64,000 nucleotides of DNA from Chthonobacter rhizosphaerae (GCF_013839525.1 NZ_JACDIS010000007.1:124001-188000), one strand, 5' to 3'. Shown: positions 7,939 through 18,116, numbered from the stretch's first letter. Program-made: numbers and translations. Notes: generated by a model not told the origin, from the sequence alone.

Positions 7939-7986
7939 CTCCGGCAAGCGGAAGCGCCGCCGAAGCCTTGTTCCGGGAGCATGCCG

Positions 7987-8160
7987 ATGTTGAAGTGGGC
8001 CGTGATCTTTCTCGTCATTTCGCTGGTCGCCGGCGCGCTCGGCTTCAGCGGCATCTCGTCGGCGGCAGGCCGGATCGCCAAGATCCTGTTCGCGGTCTTC
8101 CTGGCGATCTTCGTGATCTTCCTGCTCCTCGCCATCACGGCCGGCGAGATCATCTTCTGA
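7987..8160 (+). CDS. DUF1328 small membrane protein
   Basis: A 57-residue protein made almost entirely of two hydrophobic helices (about 2-22 and 30-55) separated by a Ser/Gly/Arg loop. The start [20 protein letters not shown] is typical of the DUF1328/YtjA family of stress-induced inner-membrane proteins. The ATG at 7987 has GGGAG seven bases upstream; an ATG six bases earlier is too close to that site. The molecular function of the family is unknown. It stands alone downstream of an EcfG promoter. Confidence 0.88.
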   Translation: MLKWAVIFLVISLVAGALGFSGISSAAGRIAKILFAVFLAIFVIFLLLAITAGEIIF

Positions 8161-8211
8161 CGACGGCGAAGTCCGCAGCCGTGCGGCGACGGCCGCGGGC
8201 GGCTCGGGGCA

Positions 8212-9120
8212 TCACAGCAGCAGGTCGCCCCGCGCCACCAACACCGCCTCGCCGCTGATGCGGCCGGCGTGCAGGCGCCCCTTTTCCACCACCAGTTCGA
8301 GCTCGATCCGGCTCGGCCGCCCCATGGCGTAGCCCTGCTCGATGATGATCGTCTTCTCCCCGTCCGAGGAGCCGTCGAAGCGCATCACCACGCCGGCAAA
8401 GCAGGCGGCCGCCGATCCGGTCGCCGGGTCCTCGCCGATGCCGAGGTCGGGCGCGAACATGCGGGCGTGGAAGTCGCCGTCCTGGTGCGCGCACTCGCGC
8501 GTGTAGGCGAACACGTTGATGCCCGCCGCGCCGAAGCCCGCCTCCCAGTGGCGAAGCTCCGGCCGGATCGCGTCCACCGAGGCCCGGTCGCGCACTGGCA
8601 CGAACACGAACGGGTGGCCGACGGAGAACACCGACGGCACGTGGTTCTCGAACCCGATGTCCTGCCGGTTGAGCCCGAGCGCCGACGCCGCCAAGCCGAT
8701 GTCGCCGCGGAACGGGTGTTCCTCCGGCAGCTTCGGCACGTCGAACACCGCGCGGCCGGCGCGCCCGGGCGCCAGCACGACGCCGCAGCGGACGATGCCG
8801 ATCTCCTCCTGCAGCACCACCATGGCGTCCGTCTCGCGGGCGATGCCGTCCAGCCGTTCCGTCGCCAGCAGCACCGCCGTCCCGACGGTCGGATGGCCGG
8901 CGAACGGCAGCTCCTTGGCGGGCGTGAAGATGCGCACCCGCGCCGTCAGGCCCGGCCGCGACGGCGGCAGCACGAACACCGTCTCCGACAGGTTGAACTC
9001 GCGGGCGATGGCCTGCATGGCCGCTGTGTCCAGCCCTTCGCTGTCGAGGACGACGGCCAGCGGATTGCCGGCCAGCGCCCGATTGGTGAAGACGTCCAGG
9101 ATTGCGTATCGACGCGCCAC
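8212..9120 (-). CDS. PhzF-family isomerase-like protein
   Basis: A 302-residue protein of the PhzF (diaminopimelate-epimerase-like) fold. Conserved points are visible: the catalytic glutamate in NLSETVFV, the PFAGHPTVGTA motif and the IGEDPATGSAA motif near the end of the second domain. The family includes phenazine biosynthesis PhzF and many uncharacterised isomerases or epimerases. No phenazine genes are nearby, so a phenazine role is unlikely and the substrate is unknown. The start is a GTG with AGGGG seven bases upstream. It is convergent with the DUF1328 gene. Confidence 0.9.
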   Translation of the reverse strand: MARRYAILDVFTNRALAGNPLAVVLDSEGLDTAAMQAIAREFNLSETVFVLPPSRPGLTARVRIFTPAKELPFAGHPTVGTAVLLATERLDGIARETDAMVVLQEEIGIVRCGVVLAPGRAGRAVFDVPKLPEEHPFRGDIGLAASALGLNRQDIGFENHVPSVFSVGHPFVFVPVRDRASVDAIRPELRHWEAGFGAAGINVFAYTRECAHQDGDFHARMFAPDLGIGEDPATGSAAACFAGVVMRFDGSSDGEKTIIIEQGYAMGRPSRIELELVVEKGRLHAGRISGEAVLVARGDLLL

Positions 9121-9423
9121 GCCGCTGCCCCTTGCGATGATTGGATCCCGGGCGACCCGAGCCGCCCTCCTGTGCCGGACGATAAGCCGAACGGCGTCCC
9201 CGGGCCACCGCCGAAATGCGAGCGCGGCCTTCGTCGCTCCGCGCCGAGCGACGCCGGCTCCGGGCGGGCCGCCTGCGGAACCAGGAGTCCTCCGCCGGAA
9301 TTTTGCTGTGATCGCATCCGTTTGCCATAGGTTCGCCGCGCCGATCCGCTGCACTGGACGCGCGTCACCGTCGGCGCCTCGCCCTGGTGGGTCGGAGGCC
9401 GCCCGCGGCCTGGACGGGAGAGG

Positions 9424-9927
9424 ATGATGAAAACCCTGAGGAGCATCGCCACCGCCGCCATGATCGTCGTGACGGCCGCCACCGGCACCGTCGCCACAAC
9501 GGGCGACGCGGACGCCCGCGACCATCGGCGCCGGCATCACCACAACGGCGACGTCTGGGCGGGCGCCGGCATCGGCCTGCTGGGCGGCCTTCTGCTCGGC
9601 CAGGCCCTGGCGCCGCCGGTCTACGCCGCGCCGCCGGTCTATGCCGCCCCGCGCTACCGCTACGACTCCGGTTACGGCTATCCGGCCTACCGGGAGCCGC
9701 GCGTCTACTACCGTTACGACGAGCCGCCGGTCTACGCCGTGCCGCGCTACCGCTACCGGGCGCCCCGCGTCTACGCGCCGCCGCGCACGGCCTATCGCCA
9801 TTACGAAAGCCGGTCGGCCCACGTCCAGTGGTGCAACGCCCGCTACCGGTCCTACCGGCCGCACGACAACACCTGGATCGACTACTCCGGCCGGGTGCGG
9901 AACTGCCGCTCGCCTTACGGGTCCTGA
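9424..9927 (+). CDS. BA14K-family exported protein
   Basis: A 167-residue protein with a signal peptide, a His/Arg-rich patch, a glycine-rich hydrophobic segment (about 44-62), then a Tyr/Pro/Arg-rich repeat region built on PPVYA and RYRY units. The C-terminus reads HVQWCNARYRSYRPHDNTW...RNCRSPYGS, the BA14K signature with two conserved cysteines. The family was named from a Brucella immunoreactive 14-kDa protein; lectin-like properties have been proposed. It is characteristic of Rhizobiales. The ribosome site is GGGAGAGG. The gene stands alone, with no evident operon partner. Confidence 0.9.
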   Translation: MMKTLRSIATAAMIVVTAATGTVATTGDADARDHRRRHHHNGDVWAGAGIGLLGGLLLGQALAPPVYAAPPVYAAPRYRYDSGYGYPAYREPRVYYRYDEPPVYAVPRYRYRAPRVYAPPRTAYRHYESRSAHVQWCNARYRSYRPHDNTWIDYSGRVRNCRSPYGS

Positions 9928-10012
9928 GACCCCGCGTAAGACGAGGACCGGCGGACCCTGAGACCCCATGGGTGCCCGGACGCCTGCCGGGCCCCGAGTC
10001 TTCGGCGCCGGG

Positions 10013-10744
10013 TCAGCGCCCCAGCACGGCGCGCGCGTGCAGATGGGCGTAGCCCGGCGTGCGTTCGGTGAGGTCGCTCGCCGAACGCACCACCACGAGC
10101 CCGTCCAGTTCCGGGTCGACCTCGGCCGCGGAATGAGCCTCGATGCGGGCGACGAGATCCGCCGCGCTGTCCCGGAAGCGGAAGATGCGGCCGACGGAGA
10201 TCCGCGGTCCGTCGAAGGCCACCAGGGTGCTGGCGACGTCCGCCTCCTCGGCCGTGAGGCCGGTCTCCTCGGTCAGTTCCATCTCGATGGAGCCGATCAC
10301 GTGCACCCGACCGTCGGGCGTGATGTCCCGCGGCTCCAGGTTTCCGCCGGGCGGATAGATCCGGCCCGCGTTCGCCGTGTGCCGTCCCATCACGCCGTAG
10401 ATCAGCGCGCCGTCCGACGACAGGATCAGCGCCGAGCCGAACAGGTTGCGGATGCCGAACTCCGGGAAGCCCCAGTCGCGCCAGGCGAGGTAGTCGGCGA
10501 AGTTGCCCTCCTGCGCCGTCCCGGTCAGGACACCGCCCTCGATCGCGAGCCCGCCCGGAAGGCCGGGCGCCACGGCCCCGAGCACGCGCCCGTTCCAGAG
10601 CTTCGGATTGTCCGCGATTGCCTCGGCCCAATGGGCGTCGATGCGCGCCCGGGTCTCTGCGTCGATCGTCCACGAACCGGGAACCATGACGACGTTGACG
10701 TCCGTGATGGGGGTGATCATCGAAGGGTCTCGCGCCGGCGCCAT
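10013..10744 (-). CDS. NUDIX-like hydrolase
   Basis: A protein of about 243 residues. The central part shows a NUDIX-like pattern (YPPGGNLEPRD then SIEMELTEETGL), but the spacing of the Nudix box is longer than in the canonical GX5EX7REUXEEXGU motif and the Arg is replaced, so catalysis is not assured. The N-terminal 100 residues resemble the extra domain of larger NUDIX proteins. The substrate is unknown. The ATG at 10744 has AGGGGG nine bases upstream; an ATG at 10720 is an alternative. No operon partner is seen. Confidence 0.72.
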   Translation of the reverse strand: MAPARDPSMITPITDVNVVMVPGSWTIDAETRARIDAHWAEAIADNPKLWNGRVLGAVAPGLPGGLAIEGGVLTGTAQEGNFADYLAWRDWGFPEFGIRNLFGSALILSSDGALIYGVMGRHTANAGRIYPPGGNLEPRDITPDGRVHVIGSIEMELTEETGLTAEEADVASTLVAFDGPRISVGRIFRFRDSAADLVARIEAHSAAEVDPELDGLVVVRSASDLTERTPGYAHLHARAVLGR

Positions 10745-10930
10745 GGGTTCGAGCCCCCTCGATCCCGCACCGCACACCGGCTGTCAAGCGCGGGCCGGTC
10801 GGCCCCGGCGCGAAATTGCCCCGAAATCGCATTGTAGATTCTGGTTAAAATATCTGTCGCTGCGCCCCTCCCCTCTCGCCATGCCCTGGCGGCTCGCGCA
10901 CTGTTCTTGAGCGCGAATCGGGGGAATGCG

Positions 10931-12460
10931 ATGGCGACCTGGACGTCCGGCTACGTATCGGAGATCAGCTACACGCAAGGGTTCTACCGGGAACTCACCC
11001 CGGCGGTCCTCGGCTTCGTGGCCCTTTCCAAGGGCGTCTCCGCCCGCAAGGCCGAAGCACCGCTCGCCTATTGCGAGCTCGGCTGCGGCCAGGGCTTCTC
11101 GGCCAACGTCCTCGCCGCCGCCAACCCGCACGTCAGCTTCCACGCCACCGACTTCAACCCCACGCACGTCGCCGGCGCCCGGGCCCTCGCGGCGGCCGCC
11201 GGCTCGTCCAACATCCGCTTCTACGACGACGCCTTCGCGGACTTCCTCGCCCGCGACGACCTGCCCGACTTCGACATCGTCAGCCTGCACGGCATCTGGT
11301 CGTGGATCAGCGCCGAGAATCGCAGGGTGATCGTGGAGTTCATCCGCCGGCGCCTGAAGGTGGGCGGGCTCGTCTATCTCTCCTACAACGCCCTCCCCGG
11401 CTGGGCGTCCGGCATGCCGCTGCGCCGCCTCCTGGTGGACCACGCGGCCGTGGCGACCGGCTCCATCGAGAAGCGCATCGACGCCGCCCTCGCCTTCTCC
11501 GAGCGGATCCGATCCGCCAACTCCGTCTACTTCCGGGTCAACCCGGGCGTCGGCGAGCGTCTCGACCGCATGAAGGCGTCGAGCCGCAACTATCTCGCCC
11601 ACGAGCACCTCAACCGCGACTGGGAGCCCTTCTACCACGCCGACGTCGCCGCCGAGCTGGACGAGGCCAAGCTCTCCTTCGTGGGCTCCACCGCCCTCCT
11701 CGACCATGTGGACGCGGTCAGCCTCACCCAGGAGCACCGCGACGTTCTCGCCGACGTGCCGGCCCCGGCGCTCCGCGAGACAGTGCGCGACTTCCTGGTG
11801 AACCAGCAATTCCGCCGCGACGTGTTCCAGAAGGGTCCGATCGCCCTCAACGCCCTCGATCTGCAGGACGCCTGGGCCGACCAGCGCTTCGCGCTTTCCA
11901 TTCGGCGCGAGGACGCGGTCATGCATGTGGACGGTGCCGGCGGCCGCATGGGCCTGATCGCGGAGGTCTACGCCCCCATCCTGGACGCCTTCGCGTCCGG
12001 CCCGCGCACCATCCGGCAGATCGCGGCCGATGCCGCCATCGCGGGCCTCGGCTGGGCGCGCCTGCGCCAGGCGATCACCGTCCTCGTGGGCACCGACCAG
12101 CTGCAGCCGTGCCTCGGCGAAGCGGGGGAGTCCGCCCGGGCGGAGCGCACCCGCGCCTTCAACCGCGCCGTCGTGCTCCGCGCCCGCGCCAGCGCCGACC
12201 TCGGCTGCCTCGCCTCGCCGGTCACCGGCAGCGGCGTCGCGGTCGACCGTTTCGGCCAGCTCTTCATCCTCGCCGAGATCGAGGGCGAGGCCGACCCCGC
12301 CCAGTTCGCCGCCTCCATCCTGGAGGCCCAGGGCCAGCGCGTGGTCAAGGACGGCCGCCGCCTGGAAAACCCCGCCGAACACCTCGCCGAGTTCCGCGCC
12401 CAATACGAGGCGTTCCAAACCAGGCGCCGCCCCGTCCTGACCGCCCTCGGGGTCGTCTGA
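10931..12460 (+). CDS. Class I methyltransferase with methyltransferase-regulatory domain
   Basis: A 509-residue protein. The N-terminal half is a Rossmann methyltransferase with the SAM-binding motif CELGCGQGFSANVLA (about 48-62) and an acidic residue in HATDFNP for ribose binding. The central region (about 210-300) corresponds to the methyltransferase-regulatory domain (PF10119 type) and is followed by a C-terminal helical/winged region of the kind seen in these proteins. The substrate is unknown; relatives occur as orphans or near surface-polysaccharide genes. The ATG at 10931 has GGGGGA just upstream and is preferred over a TTG 24 bases earlier. It is convergent with ilvC. Confidence 0.85.
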   Translation: MATWTSGYVSEISYTQGFYRELTPAVLGFVALSKGVSARKAEAPLAYCELGCGQGFSANVLAAANPHVSFHATDFNPTHVAGARALAAAAGSSNIRFYDDAFADFLARDDLPDFDIVSLHGIWSWISAENRRVIVEFIRRRLKVGGLVYLSYNALPGWASGMPLRRLLVDHAAVATGSIEKRIDAALAFSERIRSANSVYFRVNPGVGERLDRMKASSRNYLAHEHLNRDWEPFYHADVAAELDEAKLSFVGSTALLDHVDAVSLTQEHRDVLADVPAPALRETVRDFLVNQQFRRDVFQKGPIALNALDLQDAWADQRFALSIRREDAVMHVDGAGGRMGLIAEVYAPILDAFASGPRTIRQIAADAAIAGLGWARLRQAITVLVGTDQLQPCLGEAGESARAERTRAFNRAVVLRARASADLGCLASPVTGSGVAVDRFGQLFILAEIEGEADPAQFAASILEAQGQRVVKDGRRLENPAEHLAEFRAQYEAFQTRRRPVLTALGVV

Positions 12461-12551
12461 CAGACGGCCCGGCGCTCCACGGCCCATCCGTCCCCTGTCG
12501 CGGCCCGCGGGGGCGGACCGCTCACGGCCCCCCCCCCGCCCTGAACGCGCT

Positions 12552-12585
12552 GCGGCCCGCGGGGGCATCTCCACCCGCGGGCCGC
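12552..12585. terminator. Bidirectional stem-loop between the methyltransferase gene and ilvC
   Basis: A perfect 12-base inverted repeat (12552-12563 with 12574-12585) and a ten-base loop lie between two convergent genes. There is no T run. The left arm sequence also occurs near 12500. Confidence 0.5.
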
Positions 12586-12621
12586 GTCGTCGATCGCCGT
12601 GGGGCGCTCAGCCCCGCGTCG

Positions 12622-14359
<1,738 letters not shown>

Positions 14360-14378
14360 GGGAAACTCGGCAAGCGGT

Positions 14379-14392
14379 GTACCGTACGGTAC
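14379..14392. promoter_or_regulatory. Probable TetR operator
   Basis: GTACCGTACGGTAC is a perfect 14-base palindrome centred 26 bases before the TetR start codon. Adjacent bases extend it into overlapping ACCGTACGGT half-sites. A partial copy (GGTACCGTACC) occurs at 14621-14631. Confidence 0.55.
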
Positions 14393-14458
14393 GGTTCCCG
14401 GTGGTGATAGAGAAGTGCGGGAAGCCGGTCAAGGGGGTTGGGGCGGTGGCGGAGGTCC

Positions 14459-14521
14459 AGGGCAGCTTGGTTCAAGAGTGACCAGTCGTACCGGTGCGCC
14501 AAGGGCAGCTTGGTTCAAGAG
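14459..14521 (+). repeat. Two direct copies of a 20-base repeat
   Basis: AGGGCAGCTTGGTTCAAGAG occurs at 14459-14478 and again, identical, at 14502-14521, 43 bases apart, in the non-coding stretch upstream of the TetR gene. I see no gene in 14393-14894. Confidence 0.7.
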
Positions 14522-14587
14522 AGACGCCGTGACGGGAATTGAAGGGCTGCGCGCTTCATCGGCACATCCTCCCCCATCGGTCCGAAT

Positions 14588-14688
14588 CGTCACCCCGGCG
14601 AAAGCCGGGGCCCAACCGATGGTACCGTACCCTCACCAGCGAAGAACCCGCACCGGCGGTTGGATCCCGGCTTTCGCCGGGATGACGT
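14588..14688. repeat. REP-like inverted pair, family C
   Basis: Two palindromic units of the type CGTCAYCCCGGCGAAAGCCG (14588-14617 and, inverted, 14659-14688) face each other across about 40 bases. Each unit can fold into a CCCGGC-GAA-GCCGGG hairpin. Another pair occurs at 53449-53570. Confidence 0.75.
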
Positions 14689-14754
14689 CGAGGTAAACCG
14701 GATGGGACGCAGCAAGGTCGCACATCAAACCCGCCGCACCGGCTCCTCCTCCAT

Positions 14755-14848
14755 CGTCATGGTCCGCGAAGGCGGACCAGCCACGCATTTTTTGAGGTCG
14801 TGGGCCGGGTAGAAGGCGTGGCTGGTCCGCCTTCAGGAACCATGACGG
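14755..14848. repeat. REP-like inverted pair, family B
   Basis: CGTCATGGTCCGCGAAGGCG... at 14755-14786 and its inverted copy at 14816-14848 flank about 30 bases. The core TGGTCCGC-GAAG-GCGGACCA is a perfect eight-base stem with a four-base loop; the right copy carries a few changes. Other copies lie at 54600-54687 and 60599-60827. Confidence 0.78.
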
Positions 14849-14894
14849 TGTTGTGCATGGCGGAGCGGCACACACCTCGCCCCACCCCCGCCCC

Positions 14895-15647
14895 TCACCC
14901 CACCGGATCCCCGCACGCAGCCCGGTACCGCCGGATCGTCTCCGCCATCCCGTAGACCAGCGCGTCCGCCGTGATCGCATGCCCGATCGACACCTCCGCG
15001 ATCAGCGGCGCGCGGGCTTTCAGCGGCGGCAGGTTGTCCAGCGTCAGGTCGTGCCCCGCGTTCACCCCCATGGCGGCGGCATCGGCGGCTTCCGCCGTCA
15101 GCACGATGTCGTCCAGCCGCCGGGCCTTCTCCACCGGGTCGAACGTATGCCCGTACGGCCCCGTGTAGATCTCGATCCGCCGGGCGCCCGTGCGCGAGGC
15201 GCTGGCCACCTGGGTCCAGTCCGCGTCGAGGAAGAGCGACACGCGCATGTCCTGCCCCTGCATCCGGTCCACCACGGCGCGCAGCATGTCCTGGTGGCGC
15301 ACGCAGTCCCAGCCGTGGTCGGACGTCGCCTGCCCCGGCTCGTCCGGCACGAGGGTCACCTGGTCGGGCCGGGCCGCCTCGCAGAGCGCCAGGAAATCCT
15401 CGGTCGGATAGCCCTCGATGTTGAATTCCTTGCCCGCCCAGTCCGCCCGGAGCATGTCGCGGATCTCGAACACGTCCGTCCGGCGGATGTGCCGCTCGTC
15501 CGGGCGCGGATGCACCGTGATGCCGTAGGCGCCCGCCTCCAGGGCGATCCGGCTGAGGCCGGTGACGCTCGGCCACGGCAGGTTGCGTCGGTTCCTGAGC
15601 TGGGCGATGGCGTTGACGTTGACGGAAAGCTTGGTGATCGGCGTCAT
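14895..15647 (-). CDS. pdxJ: Pyridoxine 5'-phosphate synthase
   Basis: A 250-residue TIM-barrel enzyme that closes the pyridine ring of vitamin B6 from 3-amino-2-oxopropyl phosphate and deoxyxylulose 5-phosphate. The N-terminal LSVNVNAIAQLRNRR and GITVHPRPDERHI motifs, the EFNIEGYP segment with its active-site glutamate, and the C-terminal EVSIGHAITADALVYGM phosphate-binding segment are all as expected. The length is normal. The start at 15647 is clear. It stands alone between repeats and the divergent btaAB operon; pdxJ is usually followed by acpS, which is absent here. Confidence 0.96.
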   Translation of the reverse strand: MTPITKLSVNVNAIAQLRNRRNLPWPSVTGLSRIALEAGAYGITVHPRPDERHIRRTDVFEIRDMLRADWAGKEFNIEGYPTEDFLALCEAARPDQVTLVPDEPGQATSDHGWDCVRHQDMLRAVVDRMQGQDMRVSLFLDADWTQVASASRTGARRIEIYTGPYGHTFDPVEKARRLDDIVLTAEAADAAAMGVNAGHDLTLDNLPPLKARAPLIAEVSIGHAITADALVYGMAETIRRYRAACGDPVG

Positions 15648-15750
15648 GGCAAGGGGATCCGGATGCGGGAGACTGCTCTAGCGCGGCATCCGCCCCCGCA
15701 CAATGCGGCACGGCGGTCGGCGAACCCGGCCCTCCCCAGCCGTCGCGAAA

Positions 15751-15768
15751 CTGTCGCCTGCCTGTGAT
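15751..15768 (+). promoter_or_regulatory. PHO box upstream of btaA
   Basis: CTGTCGC-CTGC-CTGTGAT matches the PhoB site (two CTGTCAT heptamers separated by four bases) at 11 of 14 heptamer positions with exact spacing. It lies about 85 bases before btaA. btaAB of Sinorhizobium is known to be PhoB-dependent, so the site is in the expected place. Confidence 0.7.
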
Positions 15769-15851
15769 TTTTGTCCGCCACTTCGACGATGGGTCGAATC
15801 GACGGCGATCCCCAACCGGATCCCGGCTGACCAGAAGGGGGTGGCGCGCAC

Positions 15852-17066
15852 ATGTCGAACCGGATCCTCAACAACGCGGTCCACAACAACCGCATGACGA
15901 CCCGCCAGGGCATGCTGGAACGCCTGTTCACCATGGCCTTCTCCGGCCTCGTCTACCCGCAGATCTGGGAGGATCCGGAGGTCGACATGGCGGCCCTCGC
16001 TCTCGGCCCCGGCGCGCGGATCGTCACCATCGCGTCGGGCGGCTGCAACGTGATGAGCTATCTCACCCGCGACCCGGCCGAGGTCACCGCCGTCGACCTC
16101 AACCCGGCCCACGTGGCGCTCGTCAAGCTGAAGCTCGCCTGCATCCAGCACCTGCCGGCCTACGAGGTCTTCTTCCGCTTCTTCGGCCACGCCGACGAGA
16201 AGGCCAACACCCACCTCTACGACGCCTATGTGCGCGACCACCTGGACCCGACCACCCGCGCCTACTGGGAGGCCCGGCGCACGCTTCGCGGCCGGCGGAT
16301 CAACCTCTTCGCCCGCAACGTCTACCGCTTCGGCCTCCTCGGCCGCTTCATCGGCACGGTGCACCTCCTCTCCCGCGCCTACGGCCAGAACCCGCGCCGC
16401 ATGCTCACCGCAAAGAGCCTGGAGGACCAGCGCCGCATCTTCGAGGAGACCCTCGCGCCGGTGTTCGACGCCCGCCTCGTCCGCTGGCTCTGCCGGATGC
16501 CGGTGTCGCTCTACGGCCTTGGCATTCCGCCCGCCCAGTACGCCTACCTGCAGGCCTCCGCCAGCGGCGACGTGGCGGGCCTCCTGAAGGGCCGGCTGGA
16601 GCGGCTCGCCTGCGACTTCCCCATGGAGGACAACTACTTCGCCTGGCAGGCCTTCGGCCGCTCCTACGACCGCCAGCACCGGGTCGCCGTGCCGCCGTAT
16701 CTGCGCCGCGAGCACTACGACACCGTGCGCGCCAACAGCGGCCGGGTGGAGGTGCTGCACCAGTCCATGACCGACCACCTCGCCGGCCGCCCGGACGCCT
16801 CCCTCGACGGCTACGTGCTCCTCGACGCGCAGGACTGGATGAACCGCGAGCAGCTCACCGCCCTCTGGACGGAGATCACCCGCACCGCCGCCCCCGGCGC
16901 GCGCGTCATCTTCCGCACCGCCGGCGAGGAGAGCCACATCGCCGCGACCCTGCCCGATGAGATCAACCGCCACTGGCATTACGCGGCCGAGGAGTCCGCC
17001 GCCTTCAGCGCCAAGGACCGCTCGTCCATCTACGGCGGCTTCCACCTGAAGATCCACAAAGGCTGA
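15852..17066 (+). CDS. btaA: S-adenosylmethionine:diacylglycerol 3-amino-3-carboxypropyltransferase (BtaA)
   Basis: A 404-residue protein that transfers the aminocarboxypropyl group of SAM to diacylglycerol, the first step in making the betaine lipid DGTS. Family features are visible: the start NAVHNNRMTTRQGMLERLFTxAFSGLVYPQIWEDPEVD type sequence, the nucleotide-binding TIASGGCNVMSYL (59-71) with VDLNPAH (81-87), and the C-terminal YVLLDAQDWM and HWHYAAEESAAFSAKDRSSIYGGFH type segments. btaB follows after six bases. The upstream PHO box indicates induction in phosphate starvation, when DGTS replaces phospholipids. Confidence 0.93.
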   Translation: MSNRILNNAVHNNRMTTRQGMLERLFTMAFSGLVYPQIWEDPEVDMAALALGPGARIVTIASGGCNVMSYLTRDPAEVTAVDLNPAHVALVKLKLACIQHLPAYEVFFRFFGHADEKANTHLYDAYVRDHLDPTTRAYWEARRTLRGRRINLFARNVYRFGLLGRFIGTVHLLSRAYGQNPRRMLTAKSLEDQRRIFEETLAPVFDARLVRWLCRMPVSLYGLGIPPAQYAYLQASASGDVAGLLKGRLERLACDFPMEDNYFAWQAFGRSYDRQHRVAVPPYLRREHYDTVRANSGRVEVLHQSMTDHLAGRPDASLDGYVLLDAQDWMNREQLTALWTEITRTAAPGARVIFRTAGEESHIAATLPDEINRHWHYAAEESAAFSAKDRSSIYGGFHLKIHKG

Positions 17067-17072
17067 GCCGGC

Positions 17073-17816
17073 ATGGCCGACACGGCGCCCTCCAGACCCG
17101 CCACGCCGGACGCCCCCGCGCCCGGCGGCCATCCTGCCGCGATGGATCGCCCAAGCGGCCACGCCGCCACGGTGGACCGCCGCCCCGGCAACCATGCCGC
17201 CGCGATGGACAGGATGTACCGCTACACGCGGCACATCTACGACATCACCCGCAAGCCCTACCTGCTCGGCCGCGACCGCATGATCGCGGAGCTGGACGTC
17301 CCGCCCGGTGGCACCGTGCTCGAACTCGGCTGCGGCACCGGCCGCAACCTCGTCGCCGTCGCCCGGCGCTACCCGGATTGCCGGCTCTTCGGCGTCGACA
17401 TCTCGGCGGAGATGCTGCACACCGCCGGCGCCACCATCGACGCCGCCGGCCTCACGCACCGCATCACCCTCTCCCCCGGCGACGCCACCGCCTTCGACGC
17501 CGCGTCGGCCTTCGGCCTCCCGCGCTTCGACCGGGTCTATTTCTCCTACGCGGTCTCGATGATTCCCGACTGGGTCGCGGCCCTCAAGGAGGCCGACCGC
17601 CTCACCGCCCCCGGCGGCCGCCTCGCCGTCGTCGACTTCGGCGACGCCGCCCACCTCGGCGCCCTCCCCCGCCGCCTCCTCCACGGCTGGCTCGCGTTGT
17701 TCCACGTCACGCCGAGGGTGGATCTGGCCGCGCGGATGCATACGCTCGCCACCGGCCGCACGGTCCGCCACACCTCGCTTCACGGCGGCTACGCGCAGAT
17801 CGGAACGATCGGCTGA
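17073..17816 (+). CDS. btaB: Diacylglyceryl-homoserine N-methyltransferase (BtaB)
   Basis: The SAM-dependent methyltransferase that adds three methyl groups to finish DGTS. SAM motif I is VLELGCGTGRN (82-92), with FGVDIS as the acidic loop. The conserved family start is MDRMYRYTRHIYDITRKPYLLGRDR, here beginning at residue 45. The 44 residues before it are low complexity and contain three imperfect copies of a HAA.MDR unit (ATG at 17142, GTG at 17172, ATG at 17205), so the true start may be 17205 and the region looks like a tandem duplication of the start site. It is in one operon with btaA. Confidence 0.92.
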   Translation: MADTAPSRPATPDAPAPGGHPAAMDRPSGHAATVDRRPGNHAAAMDRMYRYTRHIYDITRKPYLLGRDRMIAELDVPPGGTVLELGCGTGRNLVAVARRYPDCRLFGVDISAEMLHTAGATIDAAGLTHRITLSPGDATAFDAASAFGLPRFDRVYFSYAVSMIPDWVAALKEADRLTAPGGRLAVVDFGDAAHLGALPRRLLHGWLALFHVTPRVDLAARMHTLATGRTVRHTSLHGGYAQIGTIG

Positions 17817-17851
17817 GGGGTTTTCCTTTCAGCGTCGGAGCCGCCCCCCAC

Positions 17852-18116
17852 TCCCACTCTCCCCCTCAAGGGGGGAGAGGGCCCGGCGAGGATCGGGTGC
17901 GAGACGCCTAACCGCGCCACTGATGGCGTCGGCGCCGACACCCCTCTCTCCCACTCTCCCCCTCAAGGGGGGAGAGGGCCCGTCGAGGGTCCGGTGCGAG
18001 ACGTTTCAGGACGGAGCGAAAGCGCCCCTTGGCCGAACGCAAGTCCGCCACCCTCTCCCCCTCCTCAACGCGCCCCCTCCCCCCTTGAGGGGGAGGGTTG
18101 GGGAGAGGGGGAACCG
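17852..18116. repeat. Palindromic CT/GA-rich repeats, family A
   Basis: CTCTCCCCCTCAAGGGGGGAGAG hairpin units occur at 17857-17879 and 17954-17976, each inside a near-identical block of about 54 bases, followed by a longer inverted version at about 18046-18116. No gene is seen in 17817-18183. The block separates convergent btaB and the small gene at 18184 and could end transcription from both sides. Confidence 0.7.

Noticed and set aside
8212-9120. PhzF-like protein considered as a sign of phenazine synthesis
   Set aside because: No other phenazine gene is present and the family is mostly unrelated to phenazines.
9277-9303. GGAAC before the BA14K gene considered as a fourth EcfG promoter
   Set aside because: No GTT at 16-18 bases; the downstream sequence is AATTTT at the wrong spacing.
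14393-14397. GGAAC on the minus strand before the TetR gene
   Set aside because: No -10 GTT at correct spacing; the region is occupied by the palindromic operator.
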